Below are positions 1 to 9,431 of a DNA stretch of 10,687 bases, piece after piece. Position 1 is the first letter of the stretch. Each line of letters begins with the position of its first letter. A program made the position numbers and the translations under genes. This DNA is from a bacterium. GTDB taxonomy: Bacteria > Verrucomicrobiota > Verrucomicrobiae > JAJYAR01. The DNA lies in contig JAJYAR010000029.1 of NCBI GenBank assembly GCA_021779435.1, positions 2,853 to 13,539 on the forward strand. The letters run 5' to 3'. The notes beneath the pieces are model-generated. The model saw nothing but the letters and a program-made list of their open reading frames with translations. It had not been told where the DNA came from and made no database searches.

Positions 1-851
1 GGATTGATGATCCAGACACCGACGTGCTCCGTCGTGCTGGACCATCCGAAGGCCCGGTTCTCCCACTGGTTGACCGTGTAAACGTACTTGTCCCCCTCGA
101 CCAGCGTGGCCGGGTAATGCTTGTTGCGACTGGGCGACACGCTCATCCAGTCGAAGAACGCGTTCAACTTCGCGCAGAACCGCGCTTCGCCTATCGCGCT
201 CGCGGGGTAGTCCGGCTGGTGCTCGAAAACGCAATACGTGTACACGCCGGCATCGCCGCGGCCGAGCGCATACCGGATTTCGACATCCGCCGCGAACTGG
301 CCCTGCGCAGTGGAGCCGGGGCCGGTGCCCATCTTGCGATCCTTCGAGAGGCCCTTCACCGAAACTTCCGCGCGGCTTCCGGCATTGGACTTCGGATCGA
401 TTGTGACGCCCGCCACCGCGGGGGCCGTGCCTTTCGGCCCCATCGCGTCATGCGACCAGAAGGCGTACTGGTGGTCGGTCATCCCGCGGTTGAGACCGTT
501 CGGGTTCGCGCCGGGCGGATCCTTCTCGAGATCCGGCTGCCCGTTTGCGTCGAGAATCGTCGCCAGCATCTCGCGGTTCCTGAAGCGCAACGACACGAGA
601 TCGCCCGAGGCCTTGGCCACCCGGGCGGCCACGATGCCGTTGTCGAGGGTGTAGGTCGCCGCGTCTTCCGTCAGCGTCACCGCCGCGGGTTCCTGCGCAC
701 GCAACGGCGTGATGAGGATCGCGCCCGCCGCGAGCAGCAGGCCGACTGCGGCTCTCCGCGAGCCTGACCTGGACGGGAGTTGCACACCGGAGTCCGCCGT
801 CGGCCGCGAGTTCGCTCGCTCCGGAATGAATGAGGCTAGGTTCATTTTCAT
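1..851 (-). CDS. Rhamnogalacturonan lyase, PL4 family (partial, C-terminus cut by window edge)
   Basis: The 283 visible residues look like the N-terminal beta-sandwich domain of family PL4, which cleaves the rhamnose-galacturonate backbone of rhamnogalacturonan I by beta-elimination. Supporting blocks are YTLDNGIVAARVAK at about 67-80, SGDLVSLRFRNREML at 82-96, QYAFWSHDA at 128-136, and EGDKYVYTVNQWENR followed by AFGW and HVGVW at 252-280. An export signal is evident: SRR at 31-33, a hydrophobic stretch at 34-48, and a likely cleavage after LRA (residue 52). The paired arginines allow Tat export, but the following residues fit the Tat motif poorly. The ATG at 851 overlaps the upstream hydrolase stop (ATGA), implying translational coupling. 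An ATG at 845 or a GTG at 785 would also keep the signal peptide, and the GTG gives a more usual signal length. There is no Shine-Dalgarno site. The family call rests on remembered motifs and the C-terminal domains are not visible. Confidence 0.8.
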   Translation of the reverse strand, partial: MKMNLASFIPERANSRPTADSGVQLPSRSGSRRAAVGLLLAAGAILITPLRAQEPAAVTLTEDAATYTLDNGIVAARVAKASGDLVSLRFRNREMLATILDANGQPDLEKDPPGANPNGLNRGMTDHQYAFWSHDAMGPKGTAPAVAGVTIDPKSNAGSRAEVSVKGLSKDRKMGTGPGSTAQGQFAADVEIRYALGRGDAGVYTYCVFEHQPDYPASAIGEARFCAKLNAFFDWMSVSPSRNKHYPATLVEGDKYVYTVNQWENRAFGWSSTTEHVGVWIIN

Positions 852-3214
852 TTCGAGGGGTTGAGGGGAATGGAGGAATTGGGAGCGCCGAACTGCGAGG
901 ACATCCAGGCGATGATCCTTTCCTGGGTTCTTGCCGGAAGCCGCTGGTAGTCGTCCGGTTCGTCGAGAGAGAGACGTTCGGACGCCTGGGAAGTCGCGTA
1001 GATTCGTTGAGCCCTGCCGACCAGCTCACGGACGCGCAGCGGGGCATCGCCCTGGTCCATCTGCGGCTGCACGATCAGCACCGGCCGCGGCGCCAGCGTC
1101 GCAAGGAGGTCGTCGTAATCGTACGGGAGACGGCTCGCGTTGCCCGCGAAGAGCCCCACCCGCGGCATCAGTGGACGAAGCAGGCTGAGACGCGTGATTT
1201 CGTCGTCGCCAGCCGGGCTGACATCGCTGCGCAGCGCGTGAAAGCCGTCCACCGCGACGACGCCCTTCACCCGCGGCTCGAACACCGCGGTGTACAGTCC
1301 CACGGTGGCGCCGGTCCGATAGCCGAAAAGATATATCCGCTCCCCGTCGACAACCACGTCCTGCTGGAGCGCATCGATTGCCGCGCGCGTGTCCTCGACC
1401 ATCCTGCCGAGCTGCGACCAGTGCGGATACCGCTCGTAGAACGGCGCCGCCTCGTTTTGCCGGCTGCCGTAGCCGCATTGGTCGAACGCCAGGACCGCGT
1501 AGCCGGCCTTCGTCAGCGCAAGGATCGGATGGAGGTCGCGCCGGTACACCCACATGTAGCCGAGCGGATAGCTGTCCCCGTGCAGCCAGATCACCGTCGG
1601 CAACTTCGCACCGGCCTGTGTGTTCGCCGGGAAATACAAGTCGCCGGTCAGCCCCGCACCGAAGCGGATCCGCCGCGAATCCACCGCGTCCTTCTCCGGC
1701 GCCAGCCAGCCAAACTCGGGCACGGTCCGGCTGATCACCCAGGCCGGGACGTCGGGGGCGAGCTGGCCGGGATTGCCAACGGTGCCTTTCGCAACCGTGG
1801 TGGGCCCGGGCTGCGGACGCATCCCGGGGAACCCAGCCGTGGCGCCCGTCGTCGGCATCTTCGGGGGCTGGTCGCCCAGCATCCAGCGAATCGAGGCGCG
1901 CACCGTCGCCGCAGCGCTGTCACGTTCCGCAGGCGTCTTGGCGTTCTCGAACGCGAAGCCCGCATCCCTCCTGGAAAACCGGGCCGTGTCGAGTGCTTCG
2001 CCGGTTGCCTTGCGCCACCCCTCGAAATTCCAGGGAAACAACGCCGAGTACTCCCACGCCCGTTTCGAGCGTCCAAACTGCAGATCGAGCCAGTCGATGC
2101 ACGCGTCCTGATCGTTCGACCCGTGAAACCCGGGCACTCGGAGCAGGCTGAGCCGCTCCGGATGCTTCAGCGCCGTGTACACGCGCAAAGCCGACTCCTG
2201 GCACTGCTCAATCGCCCACCCGTTCGAAACTTCATCGTTCAACCCATACTCGATCAGGCACGCACGCGGCGCGATCAGCGCGAGAAGCAGGTTCGCGTCG
2301 ACCGGCAGCCGGTCCTCGTGCCCCGTGAAGAACCGGAACTGCGGCGCGAACCAGTCGGGAAACATCTTCGTCGTGGATTCGATTCCCTCACCCATCCCGC
2401 GTTCCCCCGCGAGACGCCACGGCAGGAGCCCGCCAACACCCGTGCTGCCTGCAACGAGCGCCGAGATCCGGTCGTCGAGGGCCGCCGCGATCGTCGCCAT
2501 CTTTCCGTCGCGCGAATAGCCGAAAATCGCCACGCGCTGCATGTCCACCTGCGGCAGGGTTGCCAGGTAATCGATGACAAGCTGCGCAAGCCACGCGCGT
2601 CGCGGAAGCGTCGCGAAATCATATTCCGGGTAGAGCTCCTTCAGCCCCGCCGCATCGTCCATGAAATCGTTGCCCGCATAGCCGGCGGAAATATAGCCGC
2701 GGCGCACCAACTGCCCCGCCCAGCCCTGGAGGCTCGGCGTGATCAACACCGGCATGCGCGCCTGTCCATCCGGGATCACGAGACGCACGCGGACACTGCC
2801 CTTGCCGCCGGGACCGAACTCGAGCCGCACATCGCGTGTGACGTAGCCTTCGCCACGCACTTCGGCGAGTGGCACGACGCGGTCGATCGCGGGTTTCGGC
2901 GGGAACCTGCCCGTGACATACTGCTCGAACAGCCGCCGGATCTCGGCGCGCCGTCCCGGCCAGTCGGCCGGCATCCGGACATCCCGGCCGTTGAGAAACA
3001 CGAAGGGTTCCGGCAGCAGCGACGTCCGCGGCAACGCATCGAAATCCGGCGGCAGCGCGCCGGTCTTCAGCTGCCACTCCGTCCAGGCGGGAACCTCGGG
3101 GAGGTTCTCGCGCATCCATTGCACATGCGCCTTGCGCTGCTGTTCGTCCATCGCATGCAGTGCAATGGAGGAGGCAACCAGGCCGGCGGCTAGACGAGCC
3201 AGGGAAACGCTCAT
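848..3214 (-). CDS. Exported double alpha/beta-hydrolase protein: CE15/acetylxylan esterase-like N-domain plus degenerate second hydrolase domain
   Basis: This is a 788-residue protein with a signal peptide at about 1-21 (cleavage after LHA), so probably periplasmic. The N-half (about 30-380) resembles carbohydrate esterases of the CE15/acetylxylan esterase group. It has a WPGRRAEIRRLFEQYVTGR entry motif at 85-103, nucleophile elbow GYSRDGK with Ser234, FPDWFAPQFR at 285-294, LPVDANLLLALIAPR at 303-317, candidate acids Asp327/Glu328, and His364 in GFHGS. CE15 members hydrolyse glucuronoyl or related esters in plant cell wall polymers; the substrate here is not established. A Pro/Gly-rich linker (about 450-490) leads to a second alpha/beta-hydrolase fold (about 520-775) with the oxyanion region WLHGDSYP and strand AVLAFDQCGYG. 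Its elbow reads GYRTGA (631-636), with Arg633 where serine is expected, and no catalytic His is obvious near the end, so it may be inactive. It heads a two-gene unit with the PL4 lyase. The start is the only one in frame that keeps the signal peptide. Confidence 0.72.
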   Translation of the reverse strand: MSVSLARLAAGLVASSIALHAMDEQQRKAHVQWMRENLPEVPAWTEWQLKTGALPPDFDALPRTSLLPEPFVFLNGRDVRMPADWPGRRAEIRRLFEQYVTGRFPPKPAIDRVVPLAEVRGEGYVTRDVRLEFGPGGKGSVRVRLVIPDGQARMPVLITPSLQGWAGQLVRRGYISAGYAGNDFMDDAAGLKELYPEYDFATLPRRAWLAQLVIDYLATLPQVDMQRVAIFGYSRDGKMATIAAALDDRISALVAGSTGVGGLLPWRLAGERGMGEGIESTTKMFPDWFAPQFRFFTGHEDRLPVDANLLLALIAPRACLIEYGLNDEVSNGWAIEQCQESALRVYTALKHPERLSLLRVPGFHGSNDQDACIDWLDLQFGRSKRAWEYSALFPWNFEGWRKATGEALDTARFSRRDAGFAFENAKTPAERDSAAATVRASIRWMLGDQPPKMPTTGATAGFPGMRPQPGPTTVAKGTVGNPGQLAPDVPAWVISRTVPEFGWLAPEKDAVDSRRIRFGAGLTGDLYFPANTQAGAKLPTVIWLHGDSYPLGYMWVYRRDLHPILALTKAGYAVLAFDQCGYGSRQNEAAPFYERYPHWSQLGRMVEDTRAAIDALQQDVVVDGERIYLFGYRTGATVGLYTAVFEPRVKGVVAVDGFHALRSDVSPAGDDEITRLSLLRPLMPRVGLFAGNASRLPYDYDDLLATLAPRPVLIVQPQMDQGDAPLRVRELVGRAQRIYATSQASERLSLDEPDDYQRLPARTQERIIAWMSSQFGAPNSSIPLNPSK

Positions 3215-3349
3215 GGGAGAAGGGGCCCGTCCGCCGGCGAGGGGCGCCGGTCGGAAGGCAACTTGGAACTAACTACCTCCGCCCAACCTTCTCAAGTCAC
3301 CATCTCGATGGCGTCGGACAGTGCGACCCCGCCCACAACAATGTCCCGT

Positions 3350-3365
3350 TGAGGTGGATACCTCA
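3350..3365. promoter_or_regulatory. Perfect interrupted palindrome, possible operator
   Basis: TGAGGT-GGAT-ACCTCA is a perfect 6+4+6 inverted repeat lying 136 bp upstream of the esterase start codon. Its symmetry and place suit a dimeric regulator binding the leader of the carbohydrate unit. It could equally be a small chance hairpin. No regulator gene is in the window. Confidence 0.3.
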
Positions 3366-3472
3366 GAGGGGAGCCGAAGCAGGGGGCGCGAACGGCACGA
3401 ACTGAACGCGAAAGTCCGAGATTGCCAGGCGCCTTCGCGCTCATCCGCGTACTTGGCGGTTGCCGCGCCTTG

Positions 3473-3492
3473 GTCCGGATCTGTGACCGGAC
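3473..3492 (-). terminator. Hairpin downstream of tonB-like gene, weak terminator candidate
   Basis: GTCCGG and CCGGAC form a perfect 6-bp stem around an 8-nt loop, 38 bp past the tonB-like stop codon. No U-run follows on the minus strand, so it is not a classical Rho-independent terminator. It could be an mRNA 3' stem or chance. Confidence 0.25.
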
Positions 3493-3529
3493 AGCGGGTT
3501 TGGCCTCGGGCGCACTGAAGGTCGAGCGC

Positions 3530-4192
3530 TCAGCGGTCCATCCGGAACACGACCGGGAGCACCATCCGGAAACGAACGGGGATGCCGCTCCGGGTCCCCG
3601 GCGCGAAACGCCATTTGCCGACCGCCGTCAGGGCCGCCGCTTCGAACACCGGATCCGTCGAGCTCACCACGCGCGCACCATGAACGTTGCCGGCTTCGTC
3701 CACCGTGAACTCAACATTCACCTCGCCTTCGATTCCCTCGTGCCTCGCCGAGGTTGGATACGTCGGCGCAATCATCACGCGGGTCGTCGGCGTGTGATCC
3801 AGGTACCGCGCGCTCACCACCGCGGGCCCCGTCCCGCCAATGCCGTCCCCGCCGGGGCCATACGGCGCCGCCGGGATCACCCTGATGGGCCCCAGATTAG
3901 TCGTGACCGGAATGGGTGTGACCGGGATCGCGAAATCCTTCCGCCCGAGAACCGACGGAGTCTCCTCCAAGGTTGGCTTCTCGACCGCCGCTCCGCCGCG
4001 GGCCGGCGCCTCGAAGACCTCGTCAGTGACTTCAACCGGTTTCGGAACCAGCGGGAGGACCGGCCGGAAGCTTTCAGCGAAAGTATCGGGCTTTTCCGCC
4101 GGGGTGATACGCGGTGCCGACCCGCCCGGGATTCCAAACACGAGTCCGTGCACGGCGGCCGCGATCGAAGCAGGAAGGATGAAGCGGTTCAT
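3530..4192 (-). CDS. TonB-family energy transducer (orphan)
   Basis: This 220-residue protein has the TonB layout and would couple the inner-membrane proton-motive force to outer-membrane TonB-dependent receptors. A short membrane anchor lies at about 4-21 and carries Ser9 and a His-Gly pair (15-16) that match in kind the functional Ser/His of the E. coli TonB transmembrane helix. A Pro-rich periplasmic spacer with KP, EKP and PxxP pieces covers about 26-125. The C-terminal TonB domain spans about 133-217: TRVMIAPTYPTSARHEGIEG, then VNVEFTVDEAGNVHGARVV, then a helix ending GKWRFAPG. No exbB, exbD or receptor gene is present, so it must use partners encoded elsewhere. The ATG is the only in-frame start after a stop at 4205-4207, and it has no Shine-Dalgarno site. 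It lies between the glycogen genes and the pectin-type pair with spacers of about 280 and 315 bp, so it is probably its own transcription unit. The specific receptor served is unknown. Confidence 0.85.
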   Translation of the reverse strand: MNRFILPASIAAAVHGLVFGIPGGSAPRITPAEKPDTFAESFRPVLPLVPKPVEVTDEVFEAPARGGAAVEKPTLEETPSVLGRKDFAIPVTPIPVTTNLGPIRVIPAAPYGPGGDGIGGTGPAVVSARYLDHTPTTRVMIAPTYPTSARHEGIEGEVNVEFTVDEAGNVHGARVVSSTDPVFEAAALTAVGKWRFAPGTRSGIPVRFRMVLPVVFRMDR

Positions 4193-4323
4193 GATGTTTT
4201 GGGGTTAAGTGCCGGGGTTGAGCTGTCTTCATCATGAATAACGTTCGAGCGCGGCGTTTCTTAGCCTCTCGAAGCGAACAAGCTGTCCCCGCCGGCGCGG
4301 CCCGCCTTCAATTTTCACAAGCC

Positions 4324-4432
4324 CCGGCCTCTGCGGAGGCCGGCAACACCGATCCAACCCCGGCCGCGGTGTGGCAGACCGGGCCGCCGGCCCCGTCGCC
4401 TACAGCTTCGCGGCACGGGCGTGTCGCCCGTG
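4324..4432. repeat. Cluster of four inverted repeats (REP-like structured element)
   Basis: Four perfect stems follow one another in about 110 bp. They are CCGGCCTC/GAGGCCGG (4324-4331/4336-4343, 4-nt loop), ACACCG/CGGTGT (4346-4351/4367-4372), GGGCC/GGCCC (4381-4385/4389-4393) and CACGGGCG/CGCCCGTG (4414-4421/4425-4432, 3-nt loop). The cluster begins 40 bp past the glgB stop and fills most of the 279-bp spacer before the tonB-like gene. There is no T-run after any stem. It could act as a transcript-end or mRNA-protecting structure, or be a multicopy interspersed palindromic element. The rest of the spacer (4193-4323) shows nothing I can name. Confidence 0.55.
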
Positions 4433-4471
4433 GGTATGCCTCTGCGAGCCGGGTTTACGCGCCGCGAAAAC

Positions 4472-6694
<2,223 letters not shown>

Positions 6695-6767
6695 GCGGAA
6701 AAGTTTTGGGGACCAGCACCTTGCCCGATGCCGCCCACCGCGTCTAGCCGAATGCCACCTGAAGATG

Positions 6768-6780
6768 TCCTAGGGTAGGA
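6768..6780. repeat. Small inverted repeat between debranching gene and glgB
   Basis: TCCTA-GGG-TAGGA is a perfect 5+3+5 inverted repeat 74 bp upstream of the glgB start. It is short enough to be chance. Otherwise the 143-bp spacer shows no clear promoter and no gene. Confidence 0.2.
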
Positions 6781-6808
6781 TTCCGGGGGCTTTGATGTGG
6801 CCGAGGTC

Positions 6809-6823
6809 GTCGGCATCGCCGAC
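6809..6823 (-). terminator. Hairpin just after the debranching gene, weak attenuator or terminator candidate
   Basis: GTCGGC-ATC-GCCGAC forms a perfect 6-bp GC-rich stem with a 3-nt loop, 14 bp past the debranching stop codon. A neighbouring GCCGA/TCGGC pair can compete with it. No U-run follows, so full termination is doubtful. It may only reduce read-through into glgB or stabilise the upstream mRNA. Confidence 0.3.
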
Positions 6824-6837
6824 AGCGGAGCAGGCCC

Positions 6838-9297
6838 CTACTCGCTTACCCACAGCCCGCAGCCGAGCGCCGGAAGGAAAAGCTCAGGTTCGACCCGGAG
6901 CGCCGTGCCATGAAAATCCGACCGATGGAACCGTTCGTGGTCTGCCACCGGCTTCCACGCGCCTTCCCCACCCGCAACATCCGCACCGATGGTGACTGTC
7001 ACGTCCTCCGTCCGGGGGTTGACCGCGAACAGCAGCCGCTCCGGTCCCTGCGACAGGTCGGCGTTGTAAAGCACCGCTATCGCCGGGGAGTTCCTTGCCC
7101 GGAAGAACCGGAAGAATGTCTCGGAGGGCCGCGCCCACTGCCGCAGCAGACGGCCCGCATCGCTGCGTCGAAACGCGATCCACTCCGCAAAATAGGCGTG
7201 TGTCCCGATGTTCCGATACAACCGATGGTAATCGAGTCCGTTGAGGTCGCCGCGCAGGTACGTGTTGCTCATGCCCCGCTTCGTCCGCATGAAGTCCTGG
7301 CCCGCCGACACCATCGGAATACCGATCGACATGAACAGCAGCGCCGCCATCAGGTGCGTCCGCCGGCGGTCGTTGTCGGTCGGAGTCTGCCCGTCGAAAT
7401 GTGGATTCTCCGTGATCCGATCTATCCACGTCCGGTCATCGTGCGACTCCGTGTAGTTGACCGTCTGCGCCGGCCATTTCGCAAAATACCATGGTGAGCC
7501 GCGCAGGAAGTACTCCATCCGCTGTCCGTCGCCGTCGCCGCGCACGTAGTCACGGACGAAATCCCGGAAGCCATCGTTCCAGGACGCCCAACCGGTGTCG
7601 CGCAACACCCCGGCAATGTGGCCGCGGTAGCTCCAGGGTTCCGCGATGAGGATCACGCCGGGTTTCACGCGTTTCAGCGCGACTTCGATCTCGCGCAGCG
7701 CCTCGATTCCGACGAGCTCGGCCAGGTCGAAACGAAACCCGTCCACGCCGTACGCCTCGATGTAATGGATGCAGCTGTCGAGGATGAGACGCCGCACCAT
7801 GGCCGACCGCGTGCGCAGGTCGTTGCCACAGCCGCTCCAGTTGGTAAGCGCGCCGTTCGAGTCGTGCTCGAAATAGTACAGCCGGTCGATGCGCGCGAGA
7901 TGCGTCGGCACGCCGACGTGATTGAAGACGACGTCAAGGATCACGGCCATCCCGCGTCGGTGAAAGGCGGCAACCAACTGCTGAAACTCGCGGATCCCCG
8001 ACGCCCGCTCCGGCGCCGAGGCATAGCTGCTCTCAGGCGCGAAGTAGTTGTCCGTCATGTACCCCCAATGGTACTCGCCACGCGAAATGTTATCGAACTC
8101 GTGAACCGGCTGAAGTTCGACCGCGTTCACGCCCAGACGGCTGAGATAGAAATCCGGGCTCTCCACCCACGCTTTCAGTCCGGCAAACCCGAGGCGCTCG
8201 TCGTCGCGAAGCTTGATCGGTGCGTTCGCCACGAGATCCCGAACATGGCCCTCCGCAATCACGAGATCCTGCCAGGCGGGGGTGTGATGAAAACGGTCGC
8301 CGCGTCCGATTCTGCCACGGTCGATCACGATGCCGGGGCCGTCGCGATCCACGGCCGCAAGCGCATAGGGATCGAGAACACGCTCCATCGGCTCGAAGCC
8401 CGCCTCCGGGCGACCATCGACCGAATACCAGTAAAACCAGCCGTGGAGATCCTGATCCAGCGTCGTCTCCCACACACCTGAGGCACCATCCCCGTCGGCC
8501 CGGCGTTGAAGCGCGAACTGCCGCGCCTTGTCGAGCGCCGACAACTCCTGCGCAACGTACAGCGTCACCGCCCTCGCCCTTGGCGCAAACAGGCGGAAGA
8601 TCGTGTGGCCGCTCCGTATCAGCGCCCCGAGTTCCAGATGCGTGGCCAGTTCAAAGAAGAAGTCCCCCGGGACGATTGAGACCGGCGCTCCGGACGTGGA
8701 CGTCGCATCCGCCCAGTCCACCGTCCACGCCTCCGCAAGATCAAGCGGGTGCCCGAGCGAAAACCGCCAGAGGTGCAGCCCCGTTCGCGTGAGGTCGAGC
8801 GCACGATTGACGTTGCCCGCGGGATCCCTGACCGCATTGGCCGCCTCCGCCGCCGGCGTGAGCCATTGGTGTTCGCCGGTCACGAACTTGAACTGCACCA
8901 CCGGCAGGTTACGGAAGGGCGTGATCTCGCCGGTCCAGATCAGGACGCGCTCGCCTTCGAGATCTGCCGGGGTCATGAGCCACTCCTCGCGTCCGACCGC
9001 CGCCTGCCAGCCGTTGAAGTCGCCCGCCACGTAGACCTTCGTCGTGCTCGGATCGACGTCGCACCCGTGCTCCAGCGGCAGCACGAACGACAGCTGGCCG
9101 TCCGTCCCTACAAAATAACCGTACGCCCGCCCGGCCGGCAGTCCCACCGCAGCCACAAGACCCGACGGCGCAGGACAATGCTTACCCATCGTGAACCGGG
9201 GCCGCTTCGGGCCAGCCCAGTCCTTGTCGAGCTCGATGATCCCGGAGGACGGTGATTCAAGCCATGCCCTGACAATGCGATGGGTGCGTTCTGCCAT
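6838..9297 (-). CDS. GH13 glycogen debranching / pullulanase-type alpha-1,6-glucosidase
   Basis: This 819-residue enzyme has no signal peptide and is therefore cytoplasmic; it probably hydrolyses alpha-1,6 branch points of glycogen. Its N-terminal part has two beta-sandwich modules. The first (about 84-168) has a CBM48/AMPK-glycogen-binding look: TKVYVAGDFNGWQ, then VVQFKFVTGEHQW. The second (about 228-315) contains HTIFRLFAPRARAVTLYV, typical of the CBM48 before a debranching barrel. GH13 regions are all present: region I DVVFNH (455-460), region II GFRFDLAE with nucleophile Asp524, region III LIAEPW with acid/base Glu553, and region IV YTESHDD with Asp620. YHWGYMTDNYF (409-419) replaces the usual pullulanase YNWGYDP, and NWSGCGND recalls GlgX/isoamylase, so the exact subfamily is uncertain. 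The ATG is the first start after an in-frame stop at 9307-9309. It sits upstream of glgB on the same strand. Candidate names are pullulanase, GlgX-like or isoamylase. Confidence 0.88.
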   Translation of the reverse strand: MAERTHRIVRAWLESPSSGIIELDKDWAGPKRPRFTMGKHCPAPSGLVAAVGLPAGRAYGYFVGTDGQLSFVLPLEHGCDVDPSTTKVYVAGDFNGWQAAVGREEWLMTPADLEGERVLIWTGEITPFRNLPVVQFKFVTGEHQWLTPAAEAANAVRDPAGNVNRALDLTRTGLHLWRFSLGHPLDLAEAWTVDWADATSTSGAPVSIVPGDFFFELATHLELGALIRSGHTIFRLFAPRARAVTLYVAQELSALDKARQFALQRRADGDGASGVWETTLDQDLHGWFYWYSVDGRPEAGFEPMERVLDPYALAAVDRDGPGIVIDRGRIGRGDRFHHTPAWQDLVIAEGHVRDLVANAPIKLRDDERLGFAGLKAWVESPDFYLSRLGVNAVELQPVHEFDNISRGEYHWGYMTDNYFAPESSYASAPERASGIREFQQLVAAFHRRGMAVILDVVFNHVGVPTHLARIDRLYYFEHDSNGALTNWSGCGNDLRTRSAMVRRLILDSCIHYIEAYGVDGFRFDLAELVGIEALREIEVALKRVKPGVILIAEPWSYRGHIAGVLRDTGWASWNDGFRDFVRDYVRGDGDGQRMEYFLRGSPWYFAKWPAQTVNYTESHDDRTWIDRITENPHFDGQTPTDNDRRRTHLMAALLFMSIGIPMVSAGQDFMRTKRGMSNTYLRGDLNGLDYHRLYRNIGTHAYFAEWIAFRRSDAGRLLRQWARPSETFFRFFRARNSPAIAVLYNADLSQGPERLLFAVNPRTEDVTVTIGADVAGGEGAWKPVADHERFHRSDFHGTALRVEPELFLPALGCGLWVSE

Positions 9298-9380
9298 TCC
9301 AGCCCGTCAGCATTTCCGGGGCCGGGTTTGCGACAAGCGGGAAACACCGAAATTCCGGCCGAAACCACAAACAACCGATC

Positions 9381-9409
9381 CTTTTACAGGAGCGCATTCG
9401 AACGACCAA
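9381..9409 (-). promoter_or_regulatory. Candidate sigma-70-type promoter for the debranching gene
   Basis: On the minus strand TTGGTC (9409-9404) and TAAAAG (9386-9381) are separated by exactly 17 nt. This gives a 3/6 match at -35 and 4/6 at -10, with a leader of roughly 75 nt before the ATG at 9297. The match is weak and rests only on spacing and position. Confidence 0.3.
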
Positions 9410-9431
9410 GCTGGATTCCGAATTCGGACTG

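Larger units (their letters stand above)
3215..3529. other. Intergenic spacer (315 bp) between tonB-like gene and esterase/lyase unit
   Basis: No credible gene was found on either strand. Apart from the two inverted repeats listed separately, I see only GC-rich unique-looking sequence. It should contain the promoter of the esterase-lyase pair, but I could not pick out convincing -35/-10 boxes. Confidence 0.6.

Noticed and set aside
24..767. Plus-strand open frame at the left edge
   Set aside because: It is antisense to the PL4 lyase, which has coherent family motifs through the window edge.
830..3193. 787-codon plus-strand open frame opposite the esterase
   Set aside because: It is an Arg/His-rich translation without any recognisable motif, antisense to a gene with clear hydrolase motifs and a signal peptide. 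Long shadows are expected in GC-rich DNA.
3422..4237. 271-codon plus-strand open frame over the tonB-like gene
   Set aside because: The opposite strand encodes a good TonB C-terminal domain with anchor and spacer; this frame has no motifs.
6781..6840. Short plus-strand coding-looking stretch (GFDVAEVVGIADSG) between the GH13 genes
   Set aside because: It has no start or family match, is very short, and the sequence is explained by overlapping inverted repeats.
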